NCBI RefSeq assembly: GCF_003726035.1
Contig: NZ_QICD01000013.1
Location: 1-64,000 of the forward strand
Source: Paraeggerthella hongkongensis
Lineage (GTDB): Bacteria; Actinomycetota; Coriobacteriia; Coriobacteriales; Eggerthellaceae
Length of the DNA stretch: 64,000 bases
Direction: 5' to 3'
Below the pieces are notes generated by a model, which saw nothing but the letters and a program-made list of their open reading frames with translations, was not told where the DNA came from and searched no databases. The position numbers were made by a program, and so were the translations under genes. The number at the start of each line of letters is the position of its first letter. Positions within the stretch are counted from its first letter, which is position 1. Shown in pieces: positions 51,436 to 58,504 of this stretch.

Positions 51436-52642
51436 GGTCGATCTTCGAAACGTCGATTTCGCCTGACATGAGTTTCGGCAAAAGTGCGTCGCGAAGCTCG
51501 GCAAGAGCCGCAATCTCCCTGGTGTTGCTGAGTAGCAATTCATATATTGGCTTCGCCTTCTCGTAAAAGGAGTCTAGCGCTGGAGACGAAGGCATTTTGA
51601 TGCTCATTGCCTTGACCATCTTTGAATTCACAGCAGTAGCGATTGATGAGGTGCTTCCTAATGACGCGTAGTCGTATGACTTCAACAACGGATAAAGATA
51701 TGCAAGCTTTCTCGGATCATCAGAAGAGAAACAGGCAATGGCTTCGTTGGTGACCATCTCATTTGCAACTATGCCGACACGGCCTACTGTCAGCTTAAAG
51801 CTCAAAAGAACCGAGCCCGGCCTGCATCTCTTTATGTTGTGTTTATCAACGGCTTCGGGTGTCAAATACTCGGAACTGTCGATAAGATACACATCACCGC
51901 CGCCCATGTCCTTAATTGACATCCAGATAACATTGTTGACGTGGTCAAAAGAGAACCACTCTGACTCCTTGCGCGGCGGAGTCTTGCCAATGTGAATGTT
52001 GAATACTTCGTCCGCCCTTGATTCGGAAAGCTCTTCCGTCTCTGCAACTCGCTTCTGCAGTGCCAACAGCATTTCAGCTAAATAATCATTTGTGCGATTG
52101 TTGAGCTCAATAAGCTCTTCGATTGTTGAAATGATGTTTACGACTTTAGATTGAATGTTAATAGGGGGAACGCTAACCTCGATTTTTTTATAAGTGGAGG
52201 TTGGTCGTCCTAGCGCCGGAACACCAGTTTGAGTTTTGTTCGACAGAATCTTCCATTGGCCCAGTGGTGTGTGAAAATAATATACTAAATACTGAGGTAA
52301 GACTTTCTTATTGCATCTCAGTCTAAATTGACTTTGAGAGATGACGTAGTGATCAAATTGCGAATTATTTGGTATGTATACAATCTGACCGAGTGTTCCT
52401 CGATGTGTCACGATAATATCGCCGCGTGAAGCCAGCGCGTTTCCGAGTGACTGTGCTTTTTCTTCGGTGACATAGCGCAACTTGCAGTCGTTCATTACAA
52501 AGCCTGTCAAATTCGAACCATTCAATACGGGGACGCCCGATTCAACAAAGCAATCAGTTTTAATGTTCGACCCAAAAGGCCCCATCGCGATTTCGTCCGT
52601 GAGCTCCTCAATCGTGAAATTTTCAAATTGTGTACTGTTCAT
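51407..52642 (-). CDS. hsdS: Full-length HsdS on the opposite strand
   Basis: A 411-residue specificity subunit with two target-recognition domains (about 1-155 and 200-370) and two conserved coiled-coil regions, the first ending NRTNDYLAE at site B and the second ending LAELRDALLPKLMSGEIDV. It is antiparallel to hsdM, four bases overlapping the recombinase gene upstream. Its last codons (TQLNNHLA) lie inside site A, read in the reverse direction. In the present orientation it is transcribed, if at all, from a promoter to the right. It serves as partner domain donor and, after inversion A-D, as a second hsdS. Confidence 0.93.
   Translation of the reverse strand: MNSTQFENFTIEELTDEIAMGPFGSNIKTDCFVESGVPVLNGSNLTGFVMNDCKLRYVTEEKAQSLGNALASRGDIIVTHRGTLGQIVYIPNNSQFDHYVISQSQFRLRCNKKVLPQYLVYYFHTPLGQWKILSNKTQTGVPALGRPTSTYKKIEVSVPPINIQSKVVNIISTIEELIELNNRTNDYLAEMLLALQKRVAETEELSESRADEVFNIHIGKTPPRKESEWFSFDHVNNVIWMSIKDMGGGDVYLIDSSEYLTPEAVDKHNIKRCRPGSVLLSFKLTVGRVGIVANEMVTNEAIACFSSDDPRKLAYLYPLLKSYDYASLGSTSSIATAVNSKMVKAMSIKMPSSPALDSFYEKAKPIYELLLSNTREIAALAELRDALLPKLMSGEIDVSKIDLTQLNNHLA
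51410..51430 (+). repeat. Recombination site A (inverted repeat, hsdS central region)
   Basis: AGCTAAATGATTATTTAGCT plus G. Eight-base arms AGCTAAAT/ATTTAGCT surround an asymmetric GATT core, the layout of a tyrosine-recombinase crossover site. In the plus frame it encodes KLNDYLA at the end of the hsdS half. It is identical to site D over 21 bases in opposite orientation. Confidence 0.85.
52075..52091 (-). repeat. Recombination site B inside the full hsdS
   Basis: Seventeen bases identical to site A (AAATGATTATTTAGCTG on the minus strand), encoding NDYLA in the same frame of the minus-strand hsdS. It has only one of the two AGCTAAAT arms complete. Inverted relative to A, so A-B inversion (about 680 bp) exchanges the second target-recognition domain. 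Confidence 0.85.
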
Positions 52643-53610
52643 CCTAAGTACTTCCTATGTGAAGCTTTTACATTACTCTGGCTGACCAGAGCGTATTGCA
52701 TGGTTGTATCTATTCGTACGTGCCCTAAGAGCTTCTGAACCTGCTCAATAGGCATGCCTTTGTCGATGGCTGCAGTAGCTAGCGTTCGTCGGAACTTGTG
52801 CGGATGAATGCGCTTTCCGCAGGTCTGACGTCCTAGTTGTCGCAATCGCGATTCGACTGTGCCTATTGTAATACGTGTAGCGCGTTTATTAAGGCTGACG
52901 AACAATGCTTCGGTTGAATCGGCGCGATTATTCAGGTACTGGCTCAGGTGAATTTTGGTTCGTGCGTCGAAATATACTTTACGTTCTTTTGCGCCTTTAC
53001 CAAAAACGATGCATTCCCGCTCATTAAGGTTGATATCGGACTTGTTAAGACCAACAAGCTCACCAACGCGCATGCCGGTCGAAGTAAGTAAATCAACAAT
53101 GGCAAGATCACGTGATGTTGGGCATGCGTCGCGTAAAGATTCAAGGTCTTCGTCACTAATGGTTTCCTTGACGACGGAAGGAGCCTTTACTCGGTGGATA
53201 CGTCTGACGGGGCTTTTTGCTATATAGTCTTCATCCTCGAGCCATGAGAAGAATGACGAGAAGATTCGTCGTATGTTGTCGATTGTTACCTTACTAGACG
53301 AATTGATTGTTTGATATTCAGTAAGGTATTGACGCAGGTCATCCGTATTAATCTGATTCCAGCTTTTCGTGATTGATCCTTTAAGCTTCTGTAATGTTGA
53401 TTCGTAGTAAGCAGTAGTGCGCTGGCTGCAACCTTCAAGAGCTTTTGCTTGAAGAAATGTCTTGATGAGGGTTGAGTTATCGGCGATAGGGCTAGCCTCG
53501 ATCTTGTTGTCAAGCTTAGTGCGAAGAACAGACTTTAGCTGCCTCATCTGCGAGCAGTCGAGATAATTGGTCATAGCGTTTGCGATTTCTGCAACAAGTG
53601 AATCATTCAT
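52639..53610 (-). CDS. Tyrosine recombinase (XerC/D-like), probable hsdS invertase
   Basis: A 323-residue phage-integrase-family recombinase. N-terminal SAM-like core-binding domain, then the catalytic domain with Arg in STGMRVGELVG, the HPHKFRRT box (His and second Arg), LLGHVRIDTTMQYA with the last His and nucleophile Tyr. It sits between hsdS and genes Y/X inside the invertible segment, the usual place for the enzyme that shuffles hsdS domains. The ATG at 53610 is preferred; an upstream in-frame start at 53622 is possible. It overlaps the hsdS start by four bases. Confidence 0.92.
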   Translation of the reverse strand: MNDSLVAEIANAMTNYLDCSQMRQLKSVLRTKLDNKIEASPIADNSTLIKTFLQAKALEGCSQRTTAYYESTLQKLKGSITKSWNQINTDDLRQYLTEYQTINSSSKVTIDNIRRIFSSFFSWLEDEDYIAKSPVRRIHRVKAPSVVKETISDEDLESLRDACPTSRDLAIVDLLTSTGMRVGELVGLNKSDINLNERECIVFGKGAKERKVYFDARTKIHLSQYLNNRADSTEALFVSLNKRATRITIGTVESRLRQLGRQTCGKRIHPHKFRRTLATAAIDKGMPIEQVQKLLGHVRIDTTMQYALVSQSNVKASHRKYLG

Positions 53611-53668
53611 AGGGACTTCCATCATTCGAAAATGACAGGCTACGACATTAGGTTGCAACAGTGCGCAT

Positions 53669-53683
53669 AAATGATTATTTAGC
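53669..53683 (+). repeat. Recombination-site-like sequence C
   Basis: AAATGATTATTTAGC, 15 of 17 bases shared with site A in the same orientation, then diverging. It includes the stop codon of gene Y. It may be a weak or remnant crossover site. Confidence 0.6.
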
Positions 53684-54187
53684 AGAGCTACGCTTCTTCT
53701 CGTTATTGCGGTTGGCAGTCGTTTGTTTCTGGCCTAGATTCACACGGATTGCATCCGCGCATACCTCAGTCAAAGGGTCGCCTATCGCTTTCTTGTAGTC
53801 AAACCCCAGAAGCTGCATAGCTTTTAGCGTGTCGACAGATAAGAGGGATTTGAACTGCTCGTAGTTCGAGAAGTCACTATCAGGCGAGAAGGATTTCAGG
53901 ATGTCTAGCGCATGCCCTACCGTATTTTGCAGGTGCTTGATATCCTCATCTGTTATTTCGTACCTGTTCAACTCTGATTCATATGCTTGGGCAATAGCAA
54001 TCGCTTGGGCACGCTCTGCGACTAATTCATTTATTAGTTCCTCATACGAGTTGCAAAGCTCTTCATGAGTTTTCTTTTGTCTAATAGCCTGAAATCTATT
54101 ACTAACTTGAGTAGCTGTTCCTTTTGCGGCGAGAACGGTGAGTTGAGAACCCGCTGTCGCAATTGCCGTTATAACTGCATCATCCAT
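53675..54187 (-). CDS. Gene Y: unrecognised 170-residue protein in the invertible cassette
   Basis: Not recognised. The N-terminus MDDAVITAIATAGSQLTVLA is a mildly hydrophobic, glycine/alanine-rich helix, followed by a long charged helical region (about 30-100) that could form a coiled coil, and a basic tail NRNNEKKRSSAK. No catalytic motif is visible. It lies 16 bases before the first possible recombinase start and 24 bases after gene X on the same strand, so X-Y-recombinase-hsdS looks like one operon. Both X and Y may be accessory or defence proteins travelling with the RM system; this is only inference from position. Confidence 0.7.
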   Translation of the reverse strand: MDDAVITAIATAGSQLTVLAAKGTATQVSNRFQAIRQKKTHEELCNSYEELINELVAERAQAIAIAQAYESELNRYEITDEDIKHLQNTVGHALDILKSFSPDSDFSNYEQFKSLLSVDTLKAMQLLGFDYKKAIGDPLTEVCADAIRVNLGQKQTTANRNNEKKRSSAK

Positions 54188-54743
54188 TTACGTCACCTGC
54201 TCCTAGATTGACTATTCAGTTGATTGTTGCCCAGGATAGAATTTATCTTCTGGACAAGAAATTACGCCATCAACTAGTTCTATAAACGTTTCATTGGCTG
54301 CGTCATACAAAGCTTCCGGCCATTTTTCGCCGCTTTTGTATTCGACTTTCCAAAGCGAGTAGTTACCCACGCCGCAGCATATAATATCCCATCCATGTTG
54401 TCCGATTCGTAAATCGCACGGAGCTTCAATCTTGGCAACAGGACGATTGTCTTTCTCTTCGCGTTTTGTAAATGATTCCATTTGAGAAAGCAGCTGATTG
54501 TAATCGATCGATTCGCTATAGACGCCGGCATTGCAGTTTGATGAAATAACGTAGTCGCAATCTCTTGCCTTAAGAGTCACCCTATTAATTGGCACGTCAA
54601 AATCCATCGTTTCGCTAAGCGCTTTGCAAGTCTTCGACAAAATGCACTTGAAAAGGTCGTACAGAAGACCCGGAACAATAACGTCAGATACAAAGTTAGA
54701 CGCAAACACAACCAGGCTTTGACTTAAACCAGCCCCTGCAGCA

Positions 54744-54746
54744 ATC
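54744..54746. repeat. Target-site duplication ATC (left copy)
   Basis: ATC flanks the IS here and again at 55999-56001; 3-bp duplications are usual for IS3-family elements. Confidence 0.85.
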
Positions 54747-54815
54747 TGAAATTCCCCCGCTTTCGTGGACGCCTGATTCTAGAGTAGCATGATGCTACTT
54801 CGGAAAGGAAAGGCA

Positions 54816-55091
54816 ATGGCAAGGTACACTGAGGAATTTAAACGAGAGGCCGTCCGGCTCTACAAATCAAGAGATATTGGCGTTGTGAAAACCGCTCAAG
54901 GCATCGGGGTTGCACCTGAGAGCTTAAGAGCCTGGATTCGGAAGTATGACGAAAATGTTCGCTCACTTGATATCGCAGAACGCGAAAGACTCAGGCAGGC
55001 AGAAACAGAGATCAAGCGGCTCAAAGAAGAGAACGAAATATTGATAAAAGCCGCCGCGTTCTTTGTGAGGGAGGCAGACAGAAGAAAGTGA
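54816..55091 (+). CDS. IS3-family transposase OrfA (HTH + leucine zipper)
   Basis: A 91-residue protein starting MARYTEEFKREAVRLYKS, the HTH_Tnp_1 domain (AQGIGVAPESLRAWIRKY) followed by a heptad-rich coiled coil (ERLRQAETEIKRLKEENEILIKAAAFF). It binds the IS ends and dimerises with the OrfAB form. GGAAAGGAAAGG precedes the ATG. Its stop overlaps the OrfB start. Confidence 0.93.
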   Translation: MARYTEEFKREAVRLYKSRDIGVVKTAQGIGVAPESLRAWIRKYDENVRSLDIAERERLRQAETEIKRLKEENEILIKAAAFFVREADRRK

Positions 55092-55966
55092 TCTTTGCTT
55101 TCATCGACGAAGAACGCGGCAATCATTCAGTCTCCATTCTCTGCAAAGTGATGAAGGTTACCAGGTCAGGCTACTATGCTTGGAAGAATAGAACTTTATC
55201 TGACCATGAATCGCGAGATACAGAACTTGCGAAACTCATAGTCGAGATACATAGAGAATCCCGTGGCATCTACGGTGCCCCTCGTATACATGCGATGCTT
55301 AAACGCAACAGCGTCCGTACATCGAAGAAAAGAGTTGAACGGATTATGCGAGAGTATGATATCTGCGGAGTGTCAAAGTCCAAGAAAAGGCACAGAAGCA
55401 CTCCCTCGCCTGAAAGAAGTGATGAAACACTCGATCTTGTAAAGCGTAACTTTTTTGCTAACAAGCCGAATCGAGTCTGGTTTGCCGATATCACTTACGT
55501 GAAGACCTATGAAGGGTGGCTCTATTTAGCCCTTGTCTTTGACGTATTCTCAAGATTAGTTGTCGGCTGGTCGATGGGCAATACCATGGAAGCGACGCTT
55601 GTTGATGATGCTCTAGAAATGGGAGTTACCAGAAGAAAACCTGATCCAGGACTCATACATCACTCAGACCACGGGAGTCAATATAAGTCGCTGCTATTGG
55701 GAAGAACCATGAGAAGATACGACATCACGCCATCGATGGGTGCCATATCGTCTCCTTGGGATAATGCAATAACGGAATCTTTGATGTCGACGATCAAGGT
55801 TGAGTGTGTGCATAGGCAGACATTCAAGACCAGAGATGATGCGAGGCTAGAGATATTCGATTACATCGAGACCTTTTACAACAAACTAAGGATCCACTCA
55901 GCACTGGGAAACTTGAGCCCTATAGAGTTCGAGGCTATGATGCAAGAACGAGCGATTTCCGCTTAA
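55088..55966 (+). CDS. IS3-family transposase OrfB (DDE integrase)
   Basis: A 292-residue rve-type integrase. An HTH_21 region (SRGIYGAPRIHAMLKR) precedes the DDE core: D in WFADITYV, D in HHSDHGSQY, and E in DNAITESLMSTIK. It starts with a GTG that overlaps the OrfA TGA, so it is made by coupling or by -1 frameshifting as an OrfAB fusion. Full length, no internal stops. Confidence 0.95.
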   Translation: MIFAFIDEERGNHSVSILCKVMKVTRSGYYAWKNRTLSDHESRDTELAKLIVEIHRESRGIYGAPRIHAMLKRNSVRTSKKRVERIMREYDICGVSKSKKRHRSTPSPERSDETLDLVKRNFFANKPNRVWFADITYVKTYEGWLYLALVFDVFSRLVVGWSMGNTMEATLVDDALEMGVTRRKPDPGLIHHSDHGSQYKSLLLGRTMRRYDITPSMGAISSPWDNAITESLMSTIKVECVHRQTFKTRDDARLEIFDYIETFYNKLRIHSALGNLSPIEFEAMMQERAISA

Positions 55967-55998
55967 GGTAATGCGTCAACAAAAGCGGGGGAAGTCCA

Positions 55999-56001
55999 AT
56001 C
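55999..56001. repeat. Target-site duplication ATC (right copy)
   Basis: Matches the copy at 54744-54746. Confidence 0.85.
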
Positions 56002-56134
56002 GAATGCTGCCCTCGTACCATTACCGCGAAGGATTCAGTTTTAAGCTTTTGTCTTAATGCGGTTTCTTGCTCCGTACGAAACTCACTACCAGTAAGCTCA
56101 ATAGAAACAAGATCAATAATTCGCGGAATATCGT

Positions 56135-56836
56135 TCATGGGGTTTCACTCCTAAATTGCACATTAGAAAGGTCTATCTCGCCCAACATAAGCTTAGGCAA
56201 TAGCGTGTCGCGCAGTTCAGCCAATCGTTTCGATTCCTCTTGATTTGCGACAATCAGCTCAACTACTGGCTGCGCAACGGCGTTGAACTTTTCGAGTTCT
56301 ACATCGCTGGGAAGCACGAGGCGAATTGCTTTCACGTGATCGCGAGGCAATTCCGTTTGGCCAGTGCTTCCGGTGTGGAGAGACTCAATATAACACTCGT
56401 GTTCAAACGCCCAGAATCCCATGTAAAGAGCACGTCTCGGGTCAGCTGCGCGAACGATGGTGACGTGGGAGTCGACAACGAACTTCGAAGGGTCAAACCA
56501 AACTTGAGCGGTCCTTCCAAGCGAGCCGACACCCGTCGAGTTGATCAGTAAGTCATACTTCTTAAGCCACTTCTCGGTAATTTTCTTCGGCGCATGCAAA
56601 CGACCATTCTCGAGTAGAACCAGATTGTCTCGAATGCAGGTTTGGCCAAGAATTATCTCATCGGATTCGTCGTTGTATTTGGGGGTTATGCCCCGGCACA
56701 CCATCTCGGATATCTCGCCAATGGTCGTCCGACGCCAGCCTTCGGGCAAATCCGCACCTTCATCTCGCTCGTATTCGCGGTATAACCGTTTCGCGTAAGA
56801 CTTAAGATACTCAGCTAAATAATCATTTAGCTGCAT
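56135..56836 (-). CDS. hsdS: Headless hsdS half (silent second target-recognition domain)
   Basis: Encodes MQLNDYLAEYLKSYAKRLYREYERDEG, then one target-recognition domain (LPEGWRRTTIGEISEMVCRGITPK...) and a C-terminal conserved region ending LAELRDTLLPKLMLGEIDLSNV. It begins inside site D and has no ribosome binding site, so it is a donor cassette. Joined at site A to the hsdM-linked half it gives AAG-CTA-AAT-GAT-TAT-TTA-GCT-GAG in frame. Its TGA overlaps the ATG of gene X. The type I domain differs from both domains of the other hsdS. Confidence 0.85.
   Translation of the reverse strand: MQLNDYLAEYLKSYAKRLYREYERDEGADLPEGWRRTTIGEISEMVCRGITPKYNDESDEIILGQTCIRDNLVLLENGRLHAPKKITEKWLKKYDLLINSTGVGSLGRTAQVWFDPSKFVVDSHVTIVRAADPRRALYMGFWAFEHECYIESLHTGSTGQTELPRDHVKAIRLVLPSDVELEKFNAVAQPVVELIVANQEESKRLAELRDTLLPKLMLGEIDLSNVQFRSETP
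56812..56832 (-). repeat. Recombination site D at the right edge of the cassette
   Basis: Same 21 bases as site A in opposite orientation, including both 8-base arms; the outward flank also resembles A (CTGCATAAG versus CTGCGTAAG). Marks the right end of the invertible segment. Confidence 0.85.
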
Positions 56837-56941
56837 AAGCAGAGACAAAAGCAGCTAACACAATAATATCTGCCTTGGGATACAATAATTATATTTAAGA
56901 CATCAACAAGACAACGCAAAATATGCTCAGGTGGGAATAAT

Positions 56942-57793
56942 ATGAAACGAAGCATCAACCTATTACTAATTGATGGAAACGCTACGGGCTGTTGGAAGGG
57001 CGAGTTCTCCAATAGGACTTTGGTTGCTTATCGTATGTCCCGACAGCAGTTGGTTGGCGGTTATGAAAGCCGTCCCGAGTTTGGTTCCTCAGGGGTATAC
57101 ATTCTTTTTGGACAAAATGATGATGGTGATCCATTAGCCTATATTGGTGAGGCAGAAGACGGCATGAAAAGGGTCCGTCAGCACCTCAATGACGGGAAAG
57201 ATTTTTGGACTGAATTTATACTATTCGTAAAGTCCGATAATAAACTCAACAAGGCGCATGTTCGCTATCTTGAAGATAGGCTTATCAAGCAGGCGCAGTC
57301 TGCTGGTCGATACGAGTTAGATAACGGAATGAGCTCCCCCTCGGCGTCGCTTTCTGAAAATGATGAGGCCGACATGCAAGAGCTGCTGGATGATATTCAA
57401 TTAATGACTGGTGTCCTGGGTCAGAAGATATTTGAACCTGTTGCTCAACGAAACATCCAGGACAAAACCAGCCCAAGCTACTCTCTGAAAGTCGGAAAGG
57501 CAAACGCTCAAGGGGATGTGACGTCGGACGGATTTGTTGTTTACGCTGGCGCTACGTTCGGGCCAGAGGTGTCGCCCTCATTGGGAAATGGTTACTTGGC
57601 TTTGCGAGAAAAACTTTTTGACGATCAAGTGGTAGATGCGAATTACATTTTGCAGAAAGATCAACTGTTCGGTTCTTCTTCTGCCGCTGCTGCTGTAATC
57701 TTGGGTTACAACGTTAGCGGTCCGCAAAAGTGGGTCGATGGCCATGGCGTTTCTCTTCGTGACAATGAGACACGTGCAAGCGTTCAAGGGTAG
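56942..57793 (+). CDS. GIY-YIG nuclease-like protein with DUF4357 domain
   Basis: A 283-residue protein. GVYILFGQ followed by AYIGEAEDGMKRVRQH (about 50-80) is a GIY-YIG nuclease motif with its Tyr and Arg. The C-terminal SSAAAAVILGYNVSGPQKWVDGHG is the DUF4357 domain, often found with restriction-modification genes. It lies outside site D, opposite in direction to the cassette, preceded by an AT-rich promoter region (56840-56940) and AGGTGGGA. Possibly an accessory nuclease of the island. Confidence 0.85.
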   Translation: MKRSINLLLIDGNATGCWKGEFSNRTLVAYRMSRQQLVGGYESRPEFGSSGVYILFGQNDDGDPLAYIGEAEDGMKRVRQHLNDGKDFWTEFILFVKSDNKLNKAHVRYLEDRLIKQAQSAGRYELDNGMSSPSASLSENDEADMQELLDDIQLMTGVLGQKIFEPVAQRNIQDKTSPSYSLKVGKANAQGDVTSDGFVVYAGATFGPEVSPSLGNGYLALREKLFDDQVVDANYILQKDQLFGSSSAAAAVILGYNVSGPQKWVDGHGVSLRDNETRASVQG

Positions 57794-57916
57794 CTATAGC
57801 TTGTAGCCTTTTCGTAGGTTTCCATTACCTCCTGAAATGCGTCTACGCCCGTTGGCATTCCTTTTAGTCTCATACGTTCGCATGGAACCTGTCGCGTACA
57901 CAAGGGCCGTGAAAAC

Positions 57917-57953
57917 CTTCTCAAAGTTTCAAAACGCGCAAAACTTTGAGAAG
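57917..57953. repeat. 13-bp inverted repeat before the YraN-like gene
   Basis: CTTCTCAAAGTTT (57917-57929) and AAACTTTGAGAAG (57941-57953) are perfectly complementary with an 11-base loop. Located in the 275-base spacer between the GIY-YIG and YraN-like genes; may end the former transcript or control the latter. Confidence 0.75.
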
Positions 57954-58068
57954 CTCATGCCCTTAAGGGTTTCACTTTCCCCCTTGCATACCAGCCAGAA
58001 CCCACGCGTTCATCCGAGCCACAAGGCACGCTCAAAGGGAGCAGCCACAAAAGCTCAGGAGGCACATC

Positions 58069-58431
58069 ATGGAAACCATCAACGACAAGGCAATGCGCGG
58101 CATCAGCACCTACCTTACCCGTCGCGGCTTCGACATCATCGAAGAAGGCTGGGCGCACGGCAAGGACAGCATCGACCTCATCGCCCGTGATGGCGAGGAC
58201 CTGGTCTTCGTCACCACCAGGATCGCCGAAGGCGGCAGCGACATCCCCGCTGAGAAGGTAAACCGCAAGTCGCTCGAACGCGTGGCAGCCGCCTACCTGG
58301 CAGCAAACCTCGACCTGCCCGAAGGCAGCGTCCGCTTCGACGTCGTGAGCATGCTCATCCTAGGCGAGTCCAGGGCACTACTCCGCCACCACCGCTCGGC
58401 ATTGAGCGATTCCGGCACCACGGAGGTTTAA
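58069..58431 (+). CDS. YraN (UPF0102)-like protein with altered nuclease motif
   Basis: A 120-residue protein of the YraN/UPF0102 fold, itself a PD-(D/E)XK relative. The family core GEIDLIA...LVFVEVK appears here as DSIDLIARDGEDLVFVTTR, so the acidic residue before ID, and the Glu and Lys of EVK are all replaced. If YraN proteins are nucleases, this copy is predicted inactive and may only bind DNA. AGGAGG precedes the ATG, and a strong terminator follows. GC content returns to the chromosomal level from here on. Confidence 0.78.
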   Translation: METINDKAMRGISTYLTRRGFDIIEEGWAHGKDSIDLIARDGEDLVFVTTRIAEGGSDIPAEKVNRKSLERVAAAYLAANLDLPEGSVRFDVVSMLILGESRALLRHHRSALSDSGTTEV

Positions 58432-58455
58432 CCCTCCTGGCACCTACCGGGTGCG

Positions 58456-58488
58456 AGCCCGCAGCCCTCACGGGTTGCGGGCTTTTTT
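58456..58488 (+). terminator. Terminator after the YraN-like gene
   Basis: AGCCCGCA and TGCGGGCT pair around a 12-base loop and are followed by TTTTTT. Classic rho-independent terminator 24 bases after the stop codon. Confidence 0.85.
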
Positions 58489-58504
58489 CATGCTCGCTAC
58501 TGCC

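Larger units (their letters stand above)
54747..55998 (+). mobile_element. IS3-family insertion sequence, 1252 bp
   Basis: Ends begin TGAAATTCCCCCGC (left) and, on the opposite strand, TGGACTTCCCCCGC (right); the inverted repeats continue to about 26 bases with few mismatches (CTTTCGTGGACGC versus CTTTTGTTGACGC). A 3-bp duplication ATC flanks it. It carries overlapping orfA and orfB on the plus strand, opposite to the gene it disrupts. Both frames appear intact, so the insertion may be recent and the element possibly active. Confidence 0.93.
54212..56138 (-). pseudogene. Gene X: unrecognised gene interrupted by an IS3-family element
   Basis: The 5' part (56138 to 55999) encodes MNDIPRIIDLVSIELTG... 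for 46 codons; the 3' part (54743 to 54212) encodes the rest. Removing the IS (54747-55998) and one copy of the ATC duplication joins them in frame as VRGQHS-I-AAGAGLSQSLVVF, giving 223 residues. The join creates a hydrophobic glycine-rich segment (AAGAGLSQSLVVFASNFVSDVIVPGLLYDL shortened here to its ends AAGAGLSQ and PGLLYDL), so the protein may be membrane-associated or pore-like. The C-terminal part (CDYVISS, HGWDIICCGVGNYSLWKVEY) looks beta-rich. Its ATG overlaps the stop of the hsdS half (ATGA). Function unknown. Confidence 0.85.
51410..56832. other. Predicted 5.4-kb invertible type I RM specificity cassette
   Basis: The segment between inverted sites A and D holds, all on the minus strand, hsdS, tyrosine recombinase, gene Y, gene X (with IS) and a headless hsdS half. 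After A-D inversion these genes would all lie downstream of hsdM in the same direction, with a complete 416-residue HsdS first, its TGA overlapping the gene X ATG. That gene order is a tidy operon, which suggests it is the ancestral or active state. Confidence 0.75.

Noticed and set aside
52639-53610. Tyrosine recombinase as integrase of the mobile element
   Set aside because: It lies inside the hsdS cassette, co-directional with hsdS and flanked by the crossover sites, so DNA inversion is the better explanation.
54212-54709. Gene X 3' part as a separate intact gene starting at GTG 54709
   Set aside because: The frame continues without a break across the IS empty site into the 5' part, showing it is a truncated fragment.
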